Source: G963677445 sp963677445 (lineage in GTDB: Bacteria > Bacteroidota > Ignavibacteria > Ignavibacteriales > Melioribacteraceae). Taken from it: a stretch of DNA of 64,000 nucleotides. A model generated the notes under the pieces. It did not search any database, was not told the DNA's origin, and saw only the letters and a list, made by a program, of their open reading frames with translations. The stretch covers positions 1 to 64,000 of the forward strand of contig CAXXGF010000075.1 in the NCBI GenBank assembly GCA_963677445.2, in the 5' to 3' direction. Of this stretch, positions 25,644-34,675 are shown piece by piece. The first letter of the stretch is position 1. Each line of letters starts with the position of its first letter. Both the position numbers and the translations under genes were made by a program.

Positions 25644-26495
25644 TTACAATTTATCCGCGACTTTTTCAGCGTATTCAGTTAACGATTCAGGTTTCCTGCC
25701 AGTAAGTGTTTCAACGCCATCTGTCAGTCTGTCGGCATATCCGGCTCTTACGGCGGCAAAAAGTCCTGCCAGGTATTCCACCACAGATTCCGGGGCCCCA
25801 TTATCCAGCATGGCCTTTTTCATTTCATCTTCTGAAATAGGAACGTACTCTATTTGTTTACCGCTTTTATCTGATAATATTTTAGCTGCCTCTGTGTATG
25901 TCAGTGTTTCCGGTCCGGTCATATCATATTCACCGCCGAAAAATTTCTCCGAAGTGATTACACTGAAGGCGGCATCGGCGATATCATTTGATGAAATAAA
26001 TGCTGATTTTTTATTATCCGCCGCCACAAATATTTTACCCGCTCCTTTTATGGTTTCCGAAAGAAAACCGGGGTAAAAGTTTTCCATGAAAAAAGTCGGA
26101 CGCAAAATTGTGTAGTTTAATCCACTCGATTTAAGATGTTTTTCGATGATGTTGAGGGGCGCTTCATCGGCGAGATTGGCTCCCATGGCGCTGAGAAATA
26201 CTATATGTTTAACACCCGACTCTTTCGCGCGGTTTATGACCGGGTTGAGAAACTTAGGCGCGAATTTATCCAGGGGAGCCGAAGCGAGAAATATACGGTC
26301 AGTGCCTGTAAATAATTCTTCAGGGATTTCATCTTTATGATAATCATACTGAATATATTCAATATTTTGTGAACCTGTTGTTTTTAATTTATCCCTGGTA
26401 ACACCGAGCACTTTGTATCCGGCCTTCGCAAGTTTATTTGTTAACAATCCGCCGATATTTCCTGTTGAGCCGAATACCGCTATTTTTTCTGACAT
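25644..26495 (-). CDS. NmrA-like NAD(P)-binding protein, QorB-type quinone oxidoreductase
   Basis: 283 residues. Rossmann motif KIAVFGSTGNIGGLLTNKL at the N-terminus, then GVKHIVFLSAMGAN, LNYTILRPTFFMENF and the extended-SDR ending with TGRKPESLTEYAEKVAD. Close in layout to E. coli QorB (YtfG), which reduces quinones with NADPH. It is divergent from an HxlR regulator at 26629, the same arrangement as qorB/ytfH in E. coli, suggesting control by that regulator in response to electrophile or quinone stress. Confidence 0.85.
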   Translation of the reverse strand: MSEKIAVFGSTGNIGGLLTNKLAKAGYKVLGVTRDKLKTTGSQNIEYIQYDYHKDEIPEELFTGTDRIFLASAPLDKFAPKFLNPVINRAKESGVKHIVFLSAMGANLADEAPLNIIEKHLKSSGLNYTILRPTFFMENFYPGFLSETIKGAGKIFVAADNKKSAFISSNDIADAAFSVITSEKFFGGEYDMTGPETLTYTEAAKILSDKSGKQIEYVPISEDEMKKAMLDNGAPESVVEYLAGLFAAVRAGYADRLTDGVETLTGRKPESLTEYAEKVADKL

Positions 26496-26628
26496 TTTAT
26501 AGCTCCATTAGTTATATTTGTATTGTTATTGTCTTTATAATTACTACATGCAATAAAAATATAAACTGCGATATTATCAAGTACGCACTATTAAGTAATA
26601 TACTATCATAAAAGAAACTATTGTAATT

Positions 26629-26955
26629 ATGGCTGATATTAAAGGTTTTTGTCCTGTAACAACAGCGATGAAAGTTATCGGGGGAAAATGGAAACCAATA
26701 ATTCTCTGGATTTTGCGAGAAAAAATTATGCGATTTGGTGAAATAAGAAGATTTATTCCGGGCATAACACAAAAAATGCTAACCCAGCAATTAAGGGAAC
26801 TTGAAGCGGCTGATATCATAAACCGGAAAGTTTATCCTGAAGTCCCCCCCAAAGTGGAATACAAATTAACCGAATATGGAGCTACCCTTATACCGGTTCT
26901 GGAATCACTGGCCGAATGGGGAAGCATCCACCGTGAAAAACTGGAGAAGGTATGA
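26629..26955 (+). CDS. HxlR-family transcriptional regulator
   Basis: 108 residues. Winged HTH of the HxlR/MarR-like type: FCPVTTAMKVIGGKWKPIIL, MRFGEIRRFIPGITQKMLTQ, LRELEAADIINRKVYPEVPP, KVEYKLTEYGATLIPVL, a full-length textbook member. The conserved Cys near the N-terminus (FCPV) is the usual sensor in redox-responsive members. The 133-base divergent spacer to the QorB-type gene includes AGTACGCACTATTAAGTAAT, where an operator is likely. Four-base overlap with the racemase gene. Confidence 0.88.
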   Translation: MADIKGFCPVTTAMKVIGGKWKPIILWILREKIMRFGEIRRFIPGITQKMLTQQLRELEAADIINRKVYPEVPPKVEYKLTEYGATLIPVLESLAEWGSIHREKLEKV

Positions 26956-27650
26956 AAACAATAGGAATTGTCGGCGGCACCGGATGGGTTTCGAGCGCGG
27001 ATTATTACAAAATTATAAATCTTGAGGTAAATAAACGGCTTGGCGGGCTCAATTTCGCGAAACTGATTTTATACTCACTGAATTATGCCGAAATTGCCGA
27101 ATTCAACAAAACAAAAAATTATGACGGCGTTTACGGACTTGTCAGAAACGGGGCGCTTATTTTAGAAAATTCGGGCGCGGACTGCATTTTGCTTGGCGCC
27201 AACACTCTCCATTATTTCGCCGAAAGGCTTCAGCCCGAATTAAAAATTCCAATCATTCATATTGCCGATTCAGTCGGGAAAAAACTGAAGCAGGCCGGTA
27301 TAAAAACAACCGCTCTGCTTGGCACAAAACAAACCATGGAATCAGAGTTCTATAAAAATAAGCTGGAAGACTATGGCATTAAAACAATAATTCCGGAGGC
27401 GGATCAGAGAGATTTTATCAACTCAACAATAATGGATGAATTGCTGAAAAGCATTTTTTCCGAAAACAGCCGAAATAAATTTTCAAATATTATCGACACG
27501 CTGAAAGAAAAAGGAAGCGAGGCGGTAATACTGGGCTGTACAGAAATTCCTTTGTTAATCAATCAAAATCATTCTTCTTTGCCTGTAATCAACTCCACAG
27601 AGGCTCACGCTGATGACGCTGTCAATTTTGCCCTGGAGAATGGGGAGTAA
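26952..27650 (+). CDS. Aspartate/glutamate racemase family protein, one catalytic Cys missing
   Basis: 232 residues. Asp/Glu racemase fold: IGIVGGTGWVSSADYYKIIN, then LLGANTLHYFAERL and AVILGCTEIPLLI. The second catalytic cysteine (GCTE) is present, but the first, usually CNTxH, is Ala (GANTLH). Family members with this replacement exist and may be isomerases or lyases or have altered specificity. Translationally coupled to the HxlR regulator. Confidence 0.82.
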   Translation: MKTIGIVGGTGWVSSADYYKIINLEVNKRLGGLNFAKLILYSLNYAEIAEFNKTKNYDGVYGLVRNGALILENSGADCILLGANTLHYFAERLQPELKIPIIHIADSVGKKLKQAGIKTTALLGTKQTMESEFYKNKLEDYGIKTIIPEADQRDFINSTIMDELLKSIFSENSRNKFSNIIDTLKEKGSEAVILGCTEIPLLINQNHSSLPVINSTEAHADDAVNFALENGE

Positions 27651-27737
27651 AGTTGGATTTAATCAAATCGGAAATATTTATTATATTAGTATTAATGCAA
27701 AAATGCTCGTTACTCTATTGAACAACATGAGGAATTA

Positions 27738-28496
27738 ATGGAAAGGACCACAAAAAAAATCTTTATGGAGCTTCATAAGGATATGCCCCGGCAGGGACCA
27801 GGGGGCAATGAATGGACAAAAAAAGCATTTGCAAGCATTAAAGGATTGCCCGAAAAAGCTGAAATTGCCGATATCGGCTGCGGACCGGGGCAGCAGACTA
27901 TATGCCTCGCCGGTTTAACTGATGGCAATATCACCGCGGTGGATAATAATAAAGTCTACTTCGGAGAGATGGAACCGGCTTTAAAGAGAAACAAACTTGA
28001 GAGCAGGATTCATTGCCACTGGGGCGATATGAATAAGCTGAAATTCAAAAAAGAGAGCCTCGATCTCATATGGTCGGAAGGGGCGATTTATATTATAGGA
28101 TTTCAGAACGGCCTCGAAAAATGGAATAAATTTCTTAAACCGGGCGGTTTTATGGCTGTTACCGAACTTGCCTGGCTGAAGGATGGAGCGCCGGATGAGC
28201 TTGTGGAATTCTGGAAAGAAAATTATCCGGATATGATGACATCTGAAAGAAATATTGTAATTATTAAAAAAACCGGGTATGAACTTATCGATCATTTTCC
28301 GCTCCCCAAAGAAGCATGGTGGACCGACTATTATCGTTATCTTGAGGCAAAAATAATGATGATGGAAAAAGAATTTGGTGAGGATGAAATTGCCCGCGAA
28401 GTTTTTGATTCCGAAAAAAAAGAGATGGAATTGCACCGCAAATATTCCGATTTTTACGGATATGTTTTTTATATAATGCGGAAACCAACAGAATAA
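27738..28496 (+). CDS. Class I SAM-dependent methyltransferase
   Basis: 252 residues. SAM-binding motif I is IADIGCGPGQQTICLAG, followed by the acidic ITAVDNNKVYFGEM and motif post-I/II segments LDLIWSEGAIYIIGF and FLKPGGFMAVTELAW. The small-molecule type (MTase 11/25 group); the substrate is unknown. The next gene starts one base after its stop. Confidence 0.85.
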   Translation: MERTTKKIFMELHKDMPRQGPGGNEWTKKAFASIKGLPEKAEIADIGCGPGQQTICLAGLTDGNITAVDNNKVYFGEMEPALKRNKLESRIHCHWGDMNKLKFKKESLDLIWSEGAIYIIGFQNGLEKWNKFLKPGGFMAVTELAWLKDGAPDELVEFWKENYPDMMTSERNIVIIKKTGYELIDHFPLPKEAWWTDYYRYLEAKIMMMEKEFGEDEIAREVFDSEKKEMELHRKYSDFYGYVFYIMRKPTE

Positions 28497-29045
28497 ATGA
28501 TAAGAGATTTTTATACGGACGGGGTGATCGAACTTAAACGATTCACCCCGGTTGATGAAAAAGAGCGGCTCGAAGCGGTCAGGGATTCGATTGAGAGCAT
28601 TTCCCGATTTATCGCCATTTTTCCTGAAAATTATACTGAAGAAGAAAACCGCTCATGGCTGCAGATAAATGCCATAAATTGGGAAGAAGATCGTGAATAT
28701 TGTTTTAAGATCAGCTTTCCCGGTTCCGAAAGGATGATCGGCGAGGCAAGGCTGAATTACCTGAGGCCAATACATAAAGTCGCGAATGTTACCTACTGGG
28801 TGAGAAAAGGAGAGGAAGGCAAAGGAATTGCCACGCGCGCTGTAAAAATTCTTGCCGGAATAGGGCTGGGAGAAATGATGTATAACCGGCTTGAACTTTG
28901 GATGTCGGTGGAAAATACCGGCAGCAAACTCGTTGCTGAAAAAGCGGGAGCAAAACTTGAAGGCATTATGCGAAACCGTATGCTCCGGAATGGAGAGCCT
29001 GAGCACGCTTATCTTTATTCTATCATTCCTGAAGATATAATTTAA
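28497..29045 (+). CDS. GNAT acetyltransferase, RimJ/RimL type
   Basis: 182 residues. RimJ/RimL layout: VIELKRFTPVDEKER, ISFPGSERMIGEARLNYL, the acetyl-CoA loop VRKGEEGKGIATRAVKI and VENTGSKLVAEKAGAKLEG. It acetylates an amine on a protein N-terminus or a small molecule; the target is unknown. Directly follows the methyltransferase gene (TAAATGA). Confidence 0.85.
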   Translation: MIRDFYTDGVIELKRFTPVDEKERLEAVRDSIESISRFIAIFPENYTEEENRSWLQINAINWEEDREYCFKISFPGSERMIGEARLNYLRPIHKVANVTYWVRKGEEGKGIATRAVKILAGIGLGEMMYNRLELWMSVENTGSKLVAEKAGAKLEGIMRNRMLRNGEPEHAYLYSIIPEDII

Positions 29046-29154
29046 TCATTCCTGTTACGAAATTTCATTTAATCTATAACATTTAATCAACTTTTCTCAA
29101 AACGGCGTAAAGGTTAATAAAAAAATAACTGAGCCATTTTTTAAAGGGAAAACA

Positions 29155-31074
29155 ATGAATAGCAAGTCGAAAAGCAAAAACTCGGCTTTAACAGAAGTTC
29201 TGGGCCCGATTGAAGATCTGGAAAGCTACGTAAAAGCGGACTGGTGGAAACACATTTTTAACTCCAACTATCTCAGAACAGACGGGGATGTGGTGGAAGA
29301 CACAGAAATAACAAAGAGTGAAATTGATCTTTTTATTCCGGCGCTCGAACTGGAAAAAGAATCACACGTACTTGACCTCTGCTGCGGACAGGGGCGCCAT
29401 TCACTTGAGCTTGCCCGAAGGGGTTATGCCAACATTACAGGTATGGACAGGTCGCATTACCTGGTAAGCAGGGCGCGAAAATTTAACAGAAATGAAGGGC
29501 TGAACGTAAACTTCAGAGAAGGGGACGCGAGAAAATTACGTTTTAAAAATGACTCTTTTGATGATGTGATTATTGCCGGCAACAGCTTCGGTTATTTTGA
29601 ATCGGCAAAAGATGATAAAACAGTGCTGGAAGAACTCGCGAGAATTCTTAAACCGGATGGCAAACTTCTGATTGATGTTACTGATGGCAATTATATGAAG
29701 AAAAATTTCGACCAGAGGAGCTGGGAGTGGATAGATAAAAATTATTTTGTCTGCCGGGAACGTTCAATTTCCAAAGGAGGTGACAAACTGGTTTCGAGGG
29801 AGGTGATCACACATGTTACGAAAGGAGTTATTGCCGATCAGTTTTATGCCGAGCGTCTTTATACATTCGAGGAATTGACAAATCTTCTTAAAGAGGTTGG
29901 TTTCAGCGGAATAAAAGCACATACAAATGTTTCACCCGATTCAAAAAGGAACCAGGACCTGGGAATGATGGCGCAAAGGATTATTGTGACGGCTGTTATT
30001 AAAAAAGAATGGAGCCCCGGAATAGCGACCCCCCTTCCCAAGGAAACGGTAGTGGTTCTTCTTGGCGATCCCTCGAAGAATGATATTATTAAACCAAACC
30101 AGACCTTTGATGAAGATGATCTTTTTACCGTAAATGAGTTAAAAAAGGCTCTTTCAGGAATTAAACAATATAATTTCACCTATCTTGATAACCATGAAAG
30201 GATGATAAGCGACCTGCAAAAGATGAAAAACAAATGCGATTTTGTTTTAAATTTGTGTGATGAAGGATTTAATAACCAGGCCTCCAAGGAACTTCATGTA
30301 CCCTCTTTGCTGGAAATACTCGACATCCCCTATTCGGGCGGCAATCCGCAGTGCCTGAGTTATTGTTATGATAAATCTCTCGTAAGAGGCATCGCCAATG
30401 AAATGGATATACCTGTTCCCAGGGCTTTTCTCATAAAACCTGATGATGTGAATTTTATCGATCTCCCGGTGGATTTTCCGGTGATCGTAAAACCCAATTT
30501 CGGAGATTCGAGCTTTGGAATTACAGCTCAGAATGTTTGTTATGATGTTACCTCACTCGAAAGCGCGATTATTAAAGTGCGTGAGAAGTTTGGCTATAAC
30601 AAACCGATATTGATTGAGGAATATCTCACCGGAAAAGACCTCAGTGTGGGGATAATCGGAAATCCTGTTATTGGTTATACGGCGCTTCCCGTTATTGAAG
30701 AGGACTATTCCTCTCTGCCGGAGGGTATGCCCAAAATTTGCGGTTATGAAGCTAAATGGGAACCGGAATCGCCATACGCGAAAATAAAATCGATACTGGC
30801 TGATTTACCGGAAGCTACAGAGAGATTCCTGGTGGCGAGCTGCCTGAAACTTTTCGAGCGTCTCGATTGCCGCGATTATGCCCGCTTCGACTGGAGGCTC
30901 GACTCCAACAATACTCCCCGTCTGCTTGAGGTGAATCCCAATCCCGGCTGGTGCTGGGATGGCCATCTTGCCCGAATGGCCGAAATGCAGGGAACTTCCT
31001 ACCGTGAGATGCTGGGTAAGATTTTGCAGGCATGCAAAGAGAGAATAGAATTTCATAAAATTCATAATAATTAA
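29155..31074 (+). CDS. Fused SAM methyltransferase and ATP-grasp (D-Ala-D-Ala ligase-like) protein
   Basis: 639 residues, with AAAGGGAAAA before the ATG. Residues about 55-290 are a class I methyltransferase: HVLDLCCGQGRHSLELARRG, ITGMDRSHYLVSRARKF, DSFDDVIIAGNSFGYF and LKPDGKLLIDVTDG. A short linker leads to residues about 305-635, an ATP-grasp ligase of the D-Ala-D-Ala ligase type: VVVLLGDPSKND, DFVLNLCDEGFNNQ, IPYSGGNPQCLSYCYDKSL, DFPVIVKPNFGDSSFGI (ATP site), PILIEEYLTGKDLSVGI and LLEVNPNPGWCWDGHLARM (Mg2+ ligands). It should join a carboxylate to an amine and methylate substrate or product. The product is not predictable. No carrier protein or other biosynthetic gene is adjacent. Confidence 0.85.
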   Translation: MNSKSKSKNSALTEVLGPIEDLESYVKADWWKHIFNSNYLRTDGDVVEDTEITKSEIDLFIPALELEKESHVLDLCCGQGRHSLELARRGYANITGMDRSHYLVSRARKFNRNEGLNVNFREGDARKLRFKNDSFDDVIIAGNSFGYFESAKDDKTVLEELARILKPDGKLLIDVTDGNYMKKNFDQRSWEWIDKNYFVCRERSISKGGDKLVSREVITHVTKGVIADQFYAERLYTFEELTNLLKEVGFSGIKAHTNVSPDSKRNQDLGMMAQRIIVTAVIKKEWSPGIATPLPKETVVVLLGDPSKNDIIKPNQTFDEDDLFTVNELKKALSGIKQYNFTYLDNHERMISDLQKMKNKCDFVLNLCDEGFNNQASKELHVPSLLEILDIPYSGGNPQCLSYCYDKSLVRGIANEMDIPVPRAFLIKPDDVNFIDLPVDFPVIVKPNFGDSSFGITAQNVCYDVTSLESAIIKVREKFGYNKPILIEEYLTGKDLSVGIIGNPVIGYTALPVIEEDYSSLPEGMPKICGYEAKWEPESPYAKIKSILADLPEATERFLVASCLKLFERLDCRDYARFDWRLDSNNTPRLLEVNPNPGWCWDGHLARMAEMQGTSYREMLGKILQACKERIEFHKIHNN

Positions 31075-31082
31075 ATCCGATT

Positions 31083-31111
31083 AAGGCAGAAACCGGGGTG
31101 TTTTCTGCCTT
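31083..31111 (+). terminator. Hairpin after the fusion gene
   Basis: Ten-base perfect stem AAGGCAGAAA (31083-31092) with TTTCTGCCTT (31102-31111), nine-base loop, starting eight bases after the stop codon. The following tract is only weakly T-rich, so this is either a terminator or an mRNA-stabilising hairpin. Confidence 0.6.
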
Positions 31112-31296
31112 ATCTTCCTGTGCCGGCAAAGCCGGAATATAAAAAGGGAAAAACGTTATCCTCCCCGGCGTTATTTTTCTCTGGAGAATTTTTCAAGTTC
31201 GATTACTCAGCAGGAAGTTAAATTCAACGCAAAACAGCAAAATTTTTTAGATCAAAAAATGTTTGCATCCCGTCAGCAGATCAATGTTATTAAGTT
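31112..31296. other. Intergenic, no gene seen
   Basis: Spacer between the fusion gene hairpin and a MITE. With the MITE and its right flank the gene-free stretch reaches 31672. It contains GGAAGTTAAATTCAACGCAA (about 31211-31230), similar to 42508-42527. Confidence 0.3.
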
Positions 31297-31536
31297 CAGA
31301 ACTCCTCACCTATCGCAAAATGAAACCGCGGAAGTTTATCTCGAATTATCATATCCCAAGCTCTCAAATAAACAGTATATCTCATTCATCGAACAAACAG
31401 TAAAAAAGATGTACCATTATAAAGGAAGAAAAGTTGTCTCTGGCGGGACTTTCTTTCAGACATATTTCCCACGATTTTATTTTGCGAATGAATCCATGTA
31501 AGTTATTGTTTTTTATTACCGGGATCAGGAGTTCTG
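31297..31536 (-). mobile_element. Short complete copy of the CAGAACTCCT MITE family
   Basis: 240 bases with inverted ends: CAGAACTCCTCACCTATCGC at the left, GGGATCAGGAGTTCTG at the right. Near the right end, TTTTGCGAATGAATCCATGT and AAGTTATTGTTTTTTATTA (minus-strand orientation) match the 47048 and 36029 copies; near the left, CGCAAAATGAAACCGCGG matches their other terminus. The middle is shorter than in the long copies. Flanks AAGTT/AATCT are at best a degenerate target duplication. An 80-codon open frame inside is not considered a gene. Confidence 0.75.
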
Positions 31537-31672
31537 AATCTATTTCCTGACAGAGCTAAATATGAGAACAGAGAAAAATTTTCCAAATTTTCTTCGGCGC
31601 GGACTTTAATTCCAATTAATTATCCACTACTTTAAAAGGTTAGAATCTGTTTCATTTAAGGAAAAGTGAACA

Positions 31673-32437
31673 ATGGGACTTCGATTAAAAATATTATCAG
31701 GATTTTTTGTTCTCGCATTAATGCTTGCCATCGCCGGCGCGTGGTCGGTTTATGAATTTAACGCGATCGGATCATCGGTCCAGAATATTCTGGATGATAA
31801 TTACCAGAGCATCTACGCTTCCAAAATTATGAAAGAGTCGCTGGAAAGAGAGGACAGCGCTATTTTACTGCTTCTTCACGGCAAATGGGAACAGGGCAGG
31901 TCTATTCTTTCATCTGCCGACAGCCTCTTTATAAACAAACTGAAGTTTGCTGAACACAATATTACCGTTCCGGGTGAAAAGGAATTTCTGCGGCAGATTA
32001 AAAAAGATTACGCCGAATATAAAAAATTATGGGAACGGCCCATTGTCGATACTGAAAGGGAGAGAAATATCGACTGGTATTCCGGCAGCGTGCATAAAGC
32101 ATTCCTGAAAGTGAAAAGTTCGGTAAATGAACTGATAAGTCTGAATGAAAAACGGATGTACCAGACTGCCACCGAACTGGGCGACAGGTCCAACAGGGCC
32201 ATCATGCCCGGAATAGTGGCGATGGTTGCCGCCTTGCTTTTCACCTTTATTTTTACCTATCTGGTGAATTATTATATGGTCAGCCCTATTATAAGGATAA
32301 CCGACCGGATAAATAAGTTCAAAGAAAAGAGACTGCCATATAATGTAAAAATTGAAACCCGGGATGAAATACTTGATCTTTCCGAGGCCATTGATCATTT
32401 ATGCGTGTCGGTGAATCCGGAGGAAAATGAAAAATGA
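31673..32437 (+). CDS. 4-helix-bundle plus HAMP membrane sensor without output domain
   Basis: 254 residues. N-terminal helix IKILSGFFVLALMLAIAGAW-like (residues about 7-27), a periplasmic alpha-helical region to about 180 resembling the four-helix-bundle MCP/kinase sensor module, a second membrane helix (IMPGIVAMVAALLFTFIFTY) and a HAMP domain (MVSPIIRITDRINKFKEKRL, VKIETRDEILDLSEAIDHL). It stops right after HAMP: no kinase, cyclase or methyl-accepting part. Its stop overlaps the start of trkH, suggesting that the HAMP segment signals directly to the K+ transporter or a missing partner (inference). Confidence 0.8.
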   Translation: MGLRLKILSGFFVLALMLAIAGAWSVYEFNAIGSSVQNILDDNYQSIYASKIMKESLEREDSAILLLLHGKWEQGRSILSSADSLFINKLKFAEHNITVPGEKEFLRQIKKDYAEYKKLWERPIVDTERERNIDWYSGSVHKAFLKVKSSVNELISLNEKRMYQTATELGDRSNRAIMPGIVAMVAALLFTFIFTYLVNYYMVSPIIRITDRINKFKEKRLPYNVKIETRDEILDLSEAIDHLCVSVNPEENEK

Positions 32438-33888
32438 GATTTCATACAGTAATAAGATATGTAGCCCTGGCAATGCTGCTGAATTCTCTTTTTATGTTCG
32501 TTTCATTTATAATATCGGCAGTAAATGGCGATCAGGCTTTTATGCCTCTTTTATACAGCGCTCTTGTAACAGCATTATTCGGCCTTTTCCCCCTTATATT
32601 TGTACCCCCTGCCGGTAATATAACCAATAAGGAGGGATTGCTTATTGTTGTGCTGAGCTGGCTGCTCTCATGCCTGGTCGGAGCGATGCCATATATCCTT
32701 TATGGAGGACCTTTTTCATTCAGCGATGCCTGGTTCGAAAGTGTGTCGGGATTTACCACTACAGGAGCGACAATACTGACAAATATTGAAGCGCTTCCGG
32801 CGAGCCTTCTTTTTTGGCGGGCCTCAACACACTGGATAGGAGGAATAGGAATTATAATTTTTGTGCTGGCAATCCTGCCATTTCTCGGCATAGCCGAAAT
32901 GGTCCTTTTCCGCAGTGAAATTTCTTCCATGGTAAGGGAAAGTTTTCGTCACCGCGCGAGAAAAGCAATACAGATCATCGCGGGAATATATATCGGCCTG
33001 ACTCTTTTTGAAACTGTTTCACTTCTCTTCTGCGGAATGAATTTCTTCGACGCTATAACACATTCTTTCGCGACTATCGCCACGGGAGGATTTTCACCAA
33101 AAAACGCGAGTGTTGCAGCTTATAACAGTCCAGCCATAGAAATTGTTATTATGCTTTTTATGATTCTTTCAGGCATTCATTTCGCGCTCCTTTTTTCGGT
33201 GTTTACAGGCAGCATCCGCGATTTTCTCAAATCTTCGGTTGTTCGATATTATCTCGCGATAATGGGAATCGGCATAATAATTTCGGCAGTGAGTGTGCAT
33301 GGAGTGAATTATGAAAGCTGGACAGATTCATTCCGGTATGCCGCTTTTAACGTGTTATCGGTGGGAACATCCACAGGATTCGCGAATGCCGACACAGCCG
33401 TATGGCCTTCACTCGCGCAGCTTCTTCTGATATTTTTTGCTCTGCAGTGTTCATGCGCCGGTTCTACATCGGGAGGTATTAAAACCGACAGGGTGGTTCT
33501 GCTCGGCAAATCGTTTATAAGGCATTTGCAGCAACTGAAACATCCCAACGCCGTGATTCCTGTCAGGATTGACGGCCGCGCCGTGGGAGATGAGCTTGTA
33601 TCGAGGGGTGTTCTTTATATCGCCGTTTATCTCATTATAGTATTTATCTCAACACTCATGCTGATATCACTCGGCATCGGGGTGGTTGAATCCTTCTCCG
33701 GAACAGTGGCCGCGATGGGGAATGTGGGACCGGGACTCGGAACGGTCGGCTCTACCGGCAATTTCGGCGCTCTGCCCGATGCGGGTAAATGGATATTATC
33801 GATAACTATGCTGCTCGGCAGACTTGAGATATACGCTTTTTTCATTTTCTTCGCGCCCGGACAGTGGAAAAGAACAATCTCTTATTAG
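32434..33888 (+). CDS. trkH: Trk-type K+ uptake protein, membrane subunit
   Basis: 484 residues and about 10-12 helices. All four P-loop selectivity elements are visible: VSGFTTTGATIL, ATIATGGFSPKN, LSVGTSTGFANAD and AAMGNVGPGLGTVG, with RASTHWIGGIGIIIF and GSTSGGIKTDRV between, as in TrkH/KtrB. It imports K+ across the inner membrane, normally gated by a TrkA/KtrA RCK protein, which is not present nearby. The start overlaps by four bases the stop of a HAMP sensor-like gene, an unusual partner. Confidence 0.92.
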   Translation: MRFHTVIRYVALAMLLNSLFMFVSFIISAVNGDQAFMPLLYSALVTALFGLFPLIFVPPAGNITNKEGLLIVVLSWLLSCLVGAMPYILYGGPFSFSDAWFESVSGFTTTGATILTNIEALPASLLFWRASTHWIGGIGIIIFVLAILPFLGIAEMVLFRSEISSMVRESFRHRARKAIQIIAGIYIGLTLFETVSLLFCGMNFFDAITHSFATIATGGFSPKNASVAAYNSPAIEIVIMLFMILSGIHFALLFSVFTGSIRDFLKSSVVRYYLAIMGIGIIISAVSVHGVNYESWTDSFRYAAFNVLSVGTSTGFANADTAVWPSLAQLLLIFFALQCSCAGSTSGGIKTDRVVLLGKSFIRHLQQLKHPNAVIPVRIDGRAVGDELVSRGVLYIAVYLIIVFISTLMLISLGIGVVESFSGTVAAMGNVGPGLGTVGSTGNFGALPDAGKWILSITMLLGRLEIYAFFIFFAPGQWKRTISY

Positions 33889-33967
33889 CCGATGGATCAT
33901 CAGAATATAATATGAAATTTTTCCCGCGAAGAAGCTGCTTTCATTTTATATCACATTTTGAAAAACG

Positions 33968-34140
33968 CAGAACTCCTGACCCGATGTGAGAATAAAAAAT
34001 GCTTATAAGAAATCACTCGCGAAATAATATCGTGGAATACGAGTTTGAGAGAAAGTCCCGTCAGGGACGACAGATCAATATTTCCTTCCTTTGAAAGAAA
34101 ACATTACTTTATAATTTGCGCAAAATTAATTAAGGGGAGA
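33968..34140 (+). repeat. Degenerate copy of the CAGAACTCCT MITE family
   Basis: Starts with CAGAACTCCTGACCCGATG, followed by diverged versions of the family interior (CTCGCGAAATAATATCGTGG, GAAAGTCCCGTCAGGGACG). The last motif is shared with 36029 (AAAGTCCCGTCAGGGA) and in weaker form with 31297. The right terminus is absent; a different MITE begins at 34158. Confidence 0.6.
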
Positions 34141-34157
34141 TTCCGAATTAAATTTTG

Positions 34158-34675
34158 GGTTCTATATGAAATACAGTGGGTAATTTTTGTCGGTCCAGAC
34201 AATTAAACAAAACCTTTTGTTAAAGTATAACCGGATAATCCCGACGTGTAGTTTCCGCCCCTACAGGGCTTAAATACACTTTTTCTTTTATTACCCCGGG
34301 CGTTGCCCGGGGCTGTTGATTGTCGCGCTTTCAGCGCTAATAATAATTCCAGTTTGTCACAGATGGATACAAAATCCTGAAAGGGTGCAGGCAACAGGCC
34401 GGGGCAACGCCCCGGTTAAGAAAAACAAAGACATTATCAGAGCCCTGAAAGGGCGAAAGCAGCAAACGCATAAAGATATGGAAAGCTGAAAGCGTCTGGC
34501 TCAGTCGGGGTAAGAGGGACTTTAAGACTCATCCACTTTTTTCAAGACCGTGCGCTCTGTGGTGGTGAAGACCAGGGGCTGGTTTCCGGAAATCAAACAT
34601 GACATTATGCGAATCTTTGATTCATATCTTTATGCGCTATTTTATTACTTTACCCACTAAATTTCATATAGAACC
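34158..34675. mobile_element. Non-autonomous element with 27-bp inverted ends and 8-bp target duplication (ISL3-like MITE)
   Basis: Left end GGTTCTATATGAAATACAGT then GGGTAA; right end TTACCCACTAAATTTCATAT then AGAACC: inverted with two mismatches over about 26 bases. The octamer AAATTTTG lies immediately outside both ends (34150-34157 and 34676-34683). Eight-base AT-rich duplications and ends of this type are characteristic of ISL3-family elements. There is no transposase frame: the 518-base interior holds GC-rich hairpins (CCCCGGGCGTTGCCCGGGG at 34294-34312; its complement-like CCGGGGCAACGCCCCGG at 34399-34415) and CCTGAAAGGG phrases. Confidence 0.8.

Noticed and set aside
31259..31501. 80-codon open frame on the plus strand
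   Set aside because: Lies within the short MITE copy and starts before its left terminus; no ribosome binding site and no homologous frame in the other copies.
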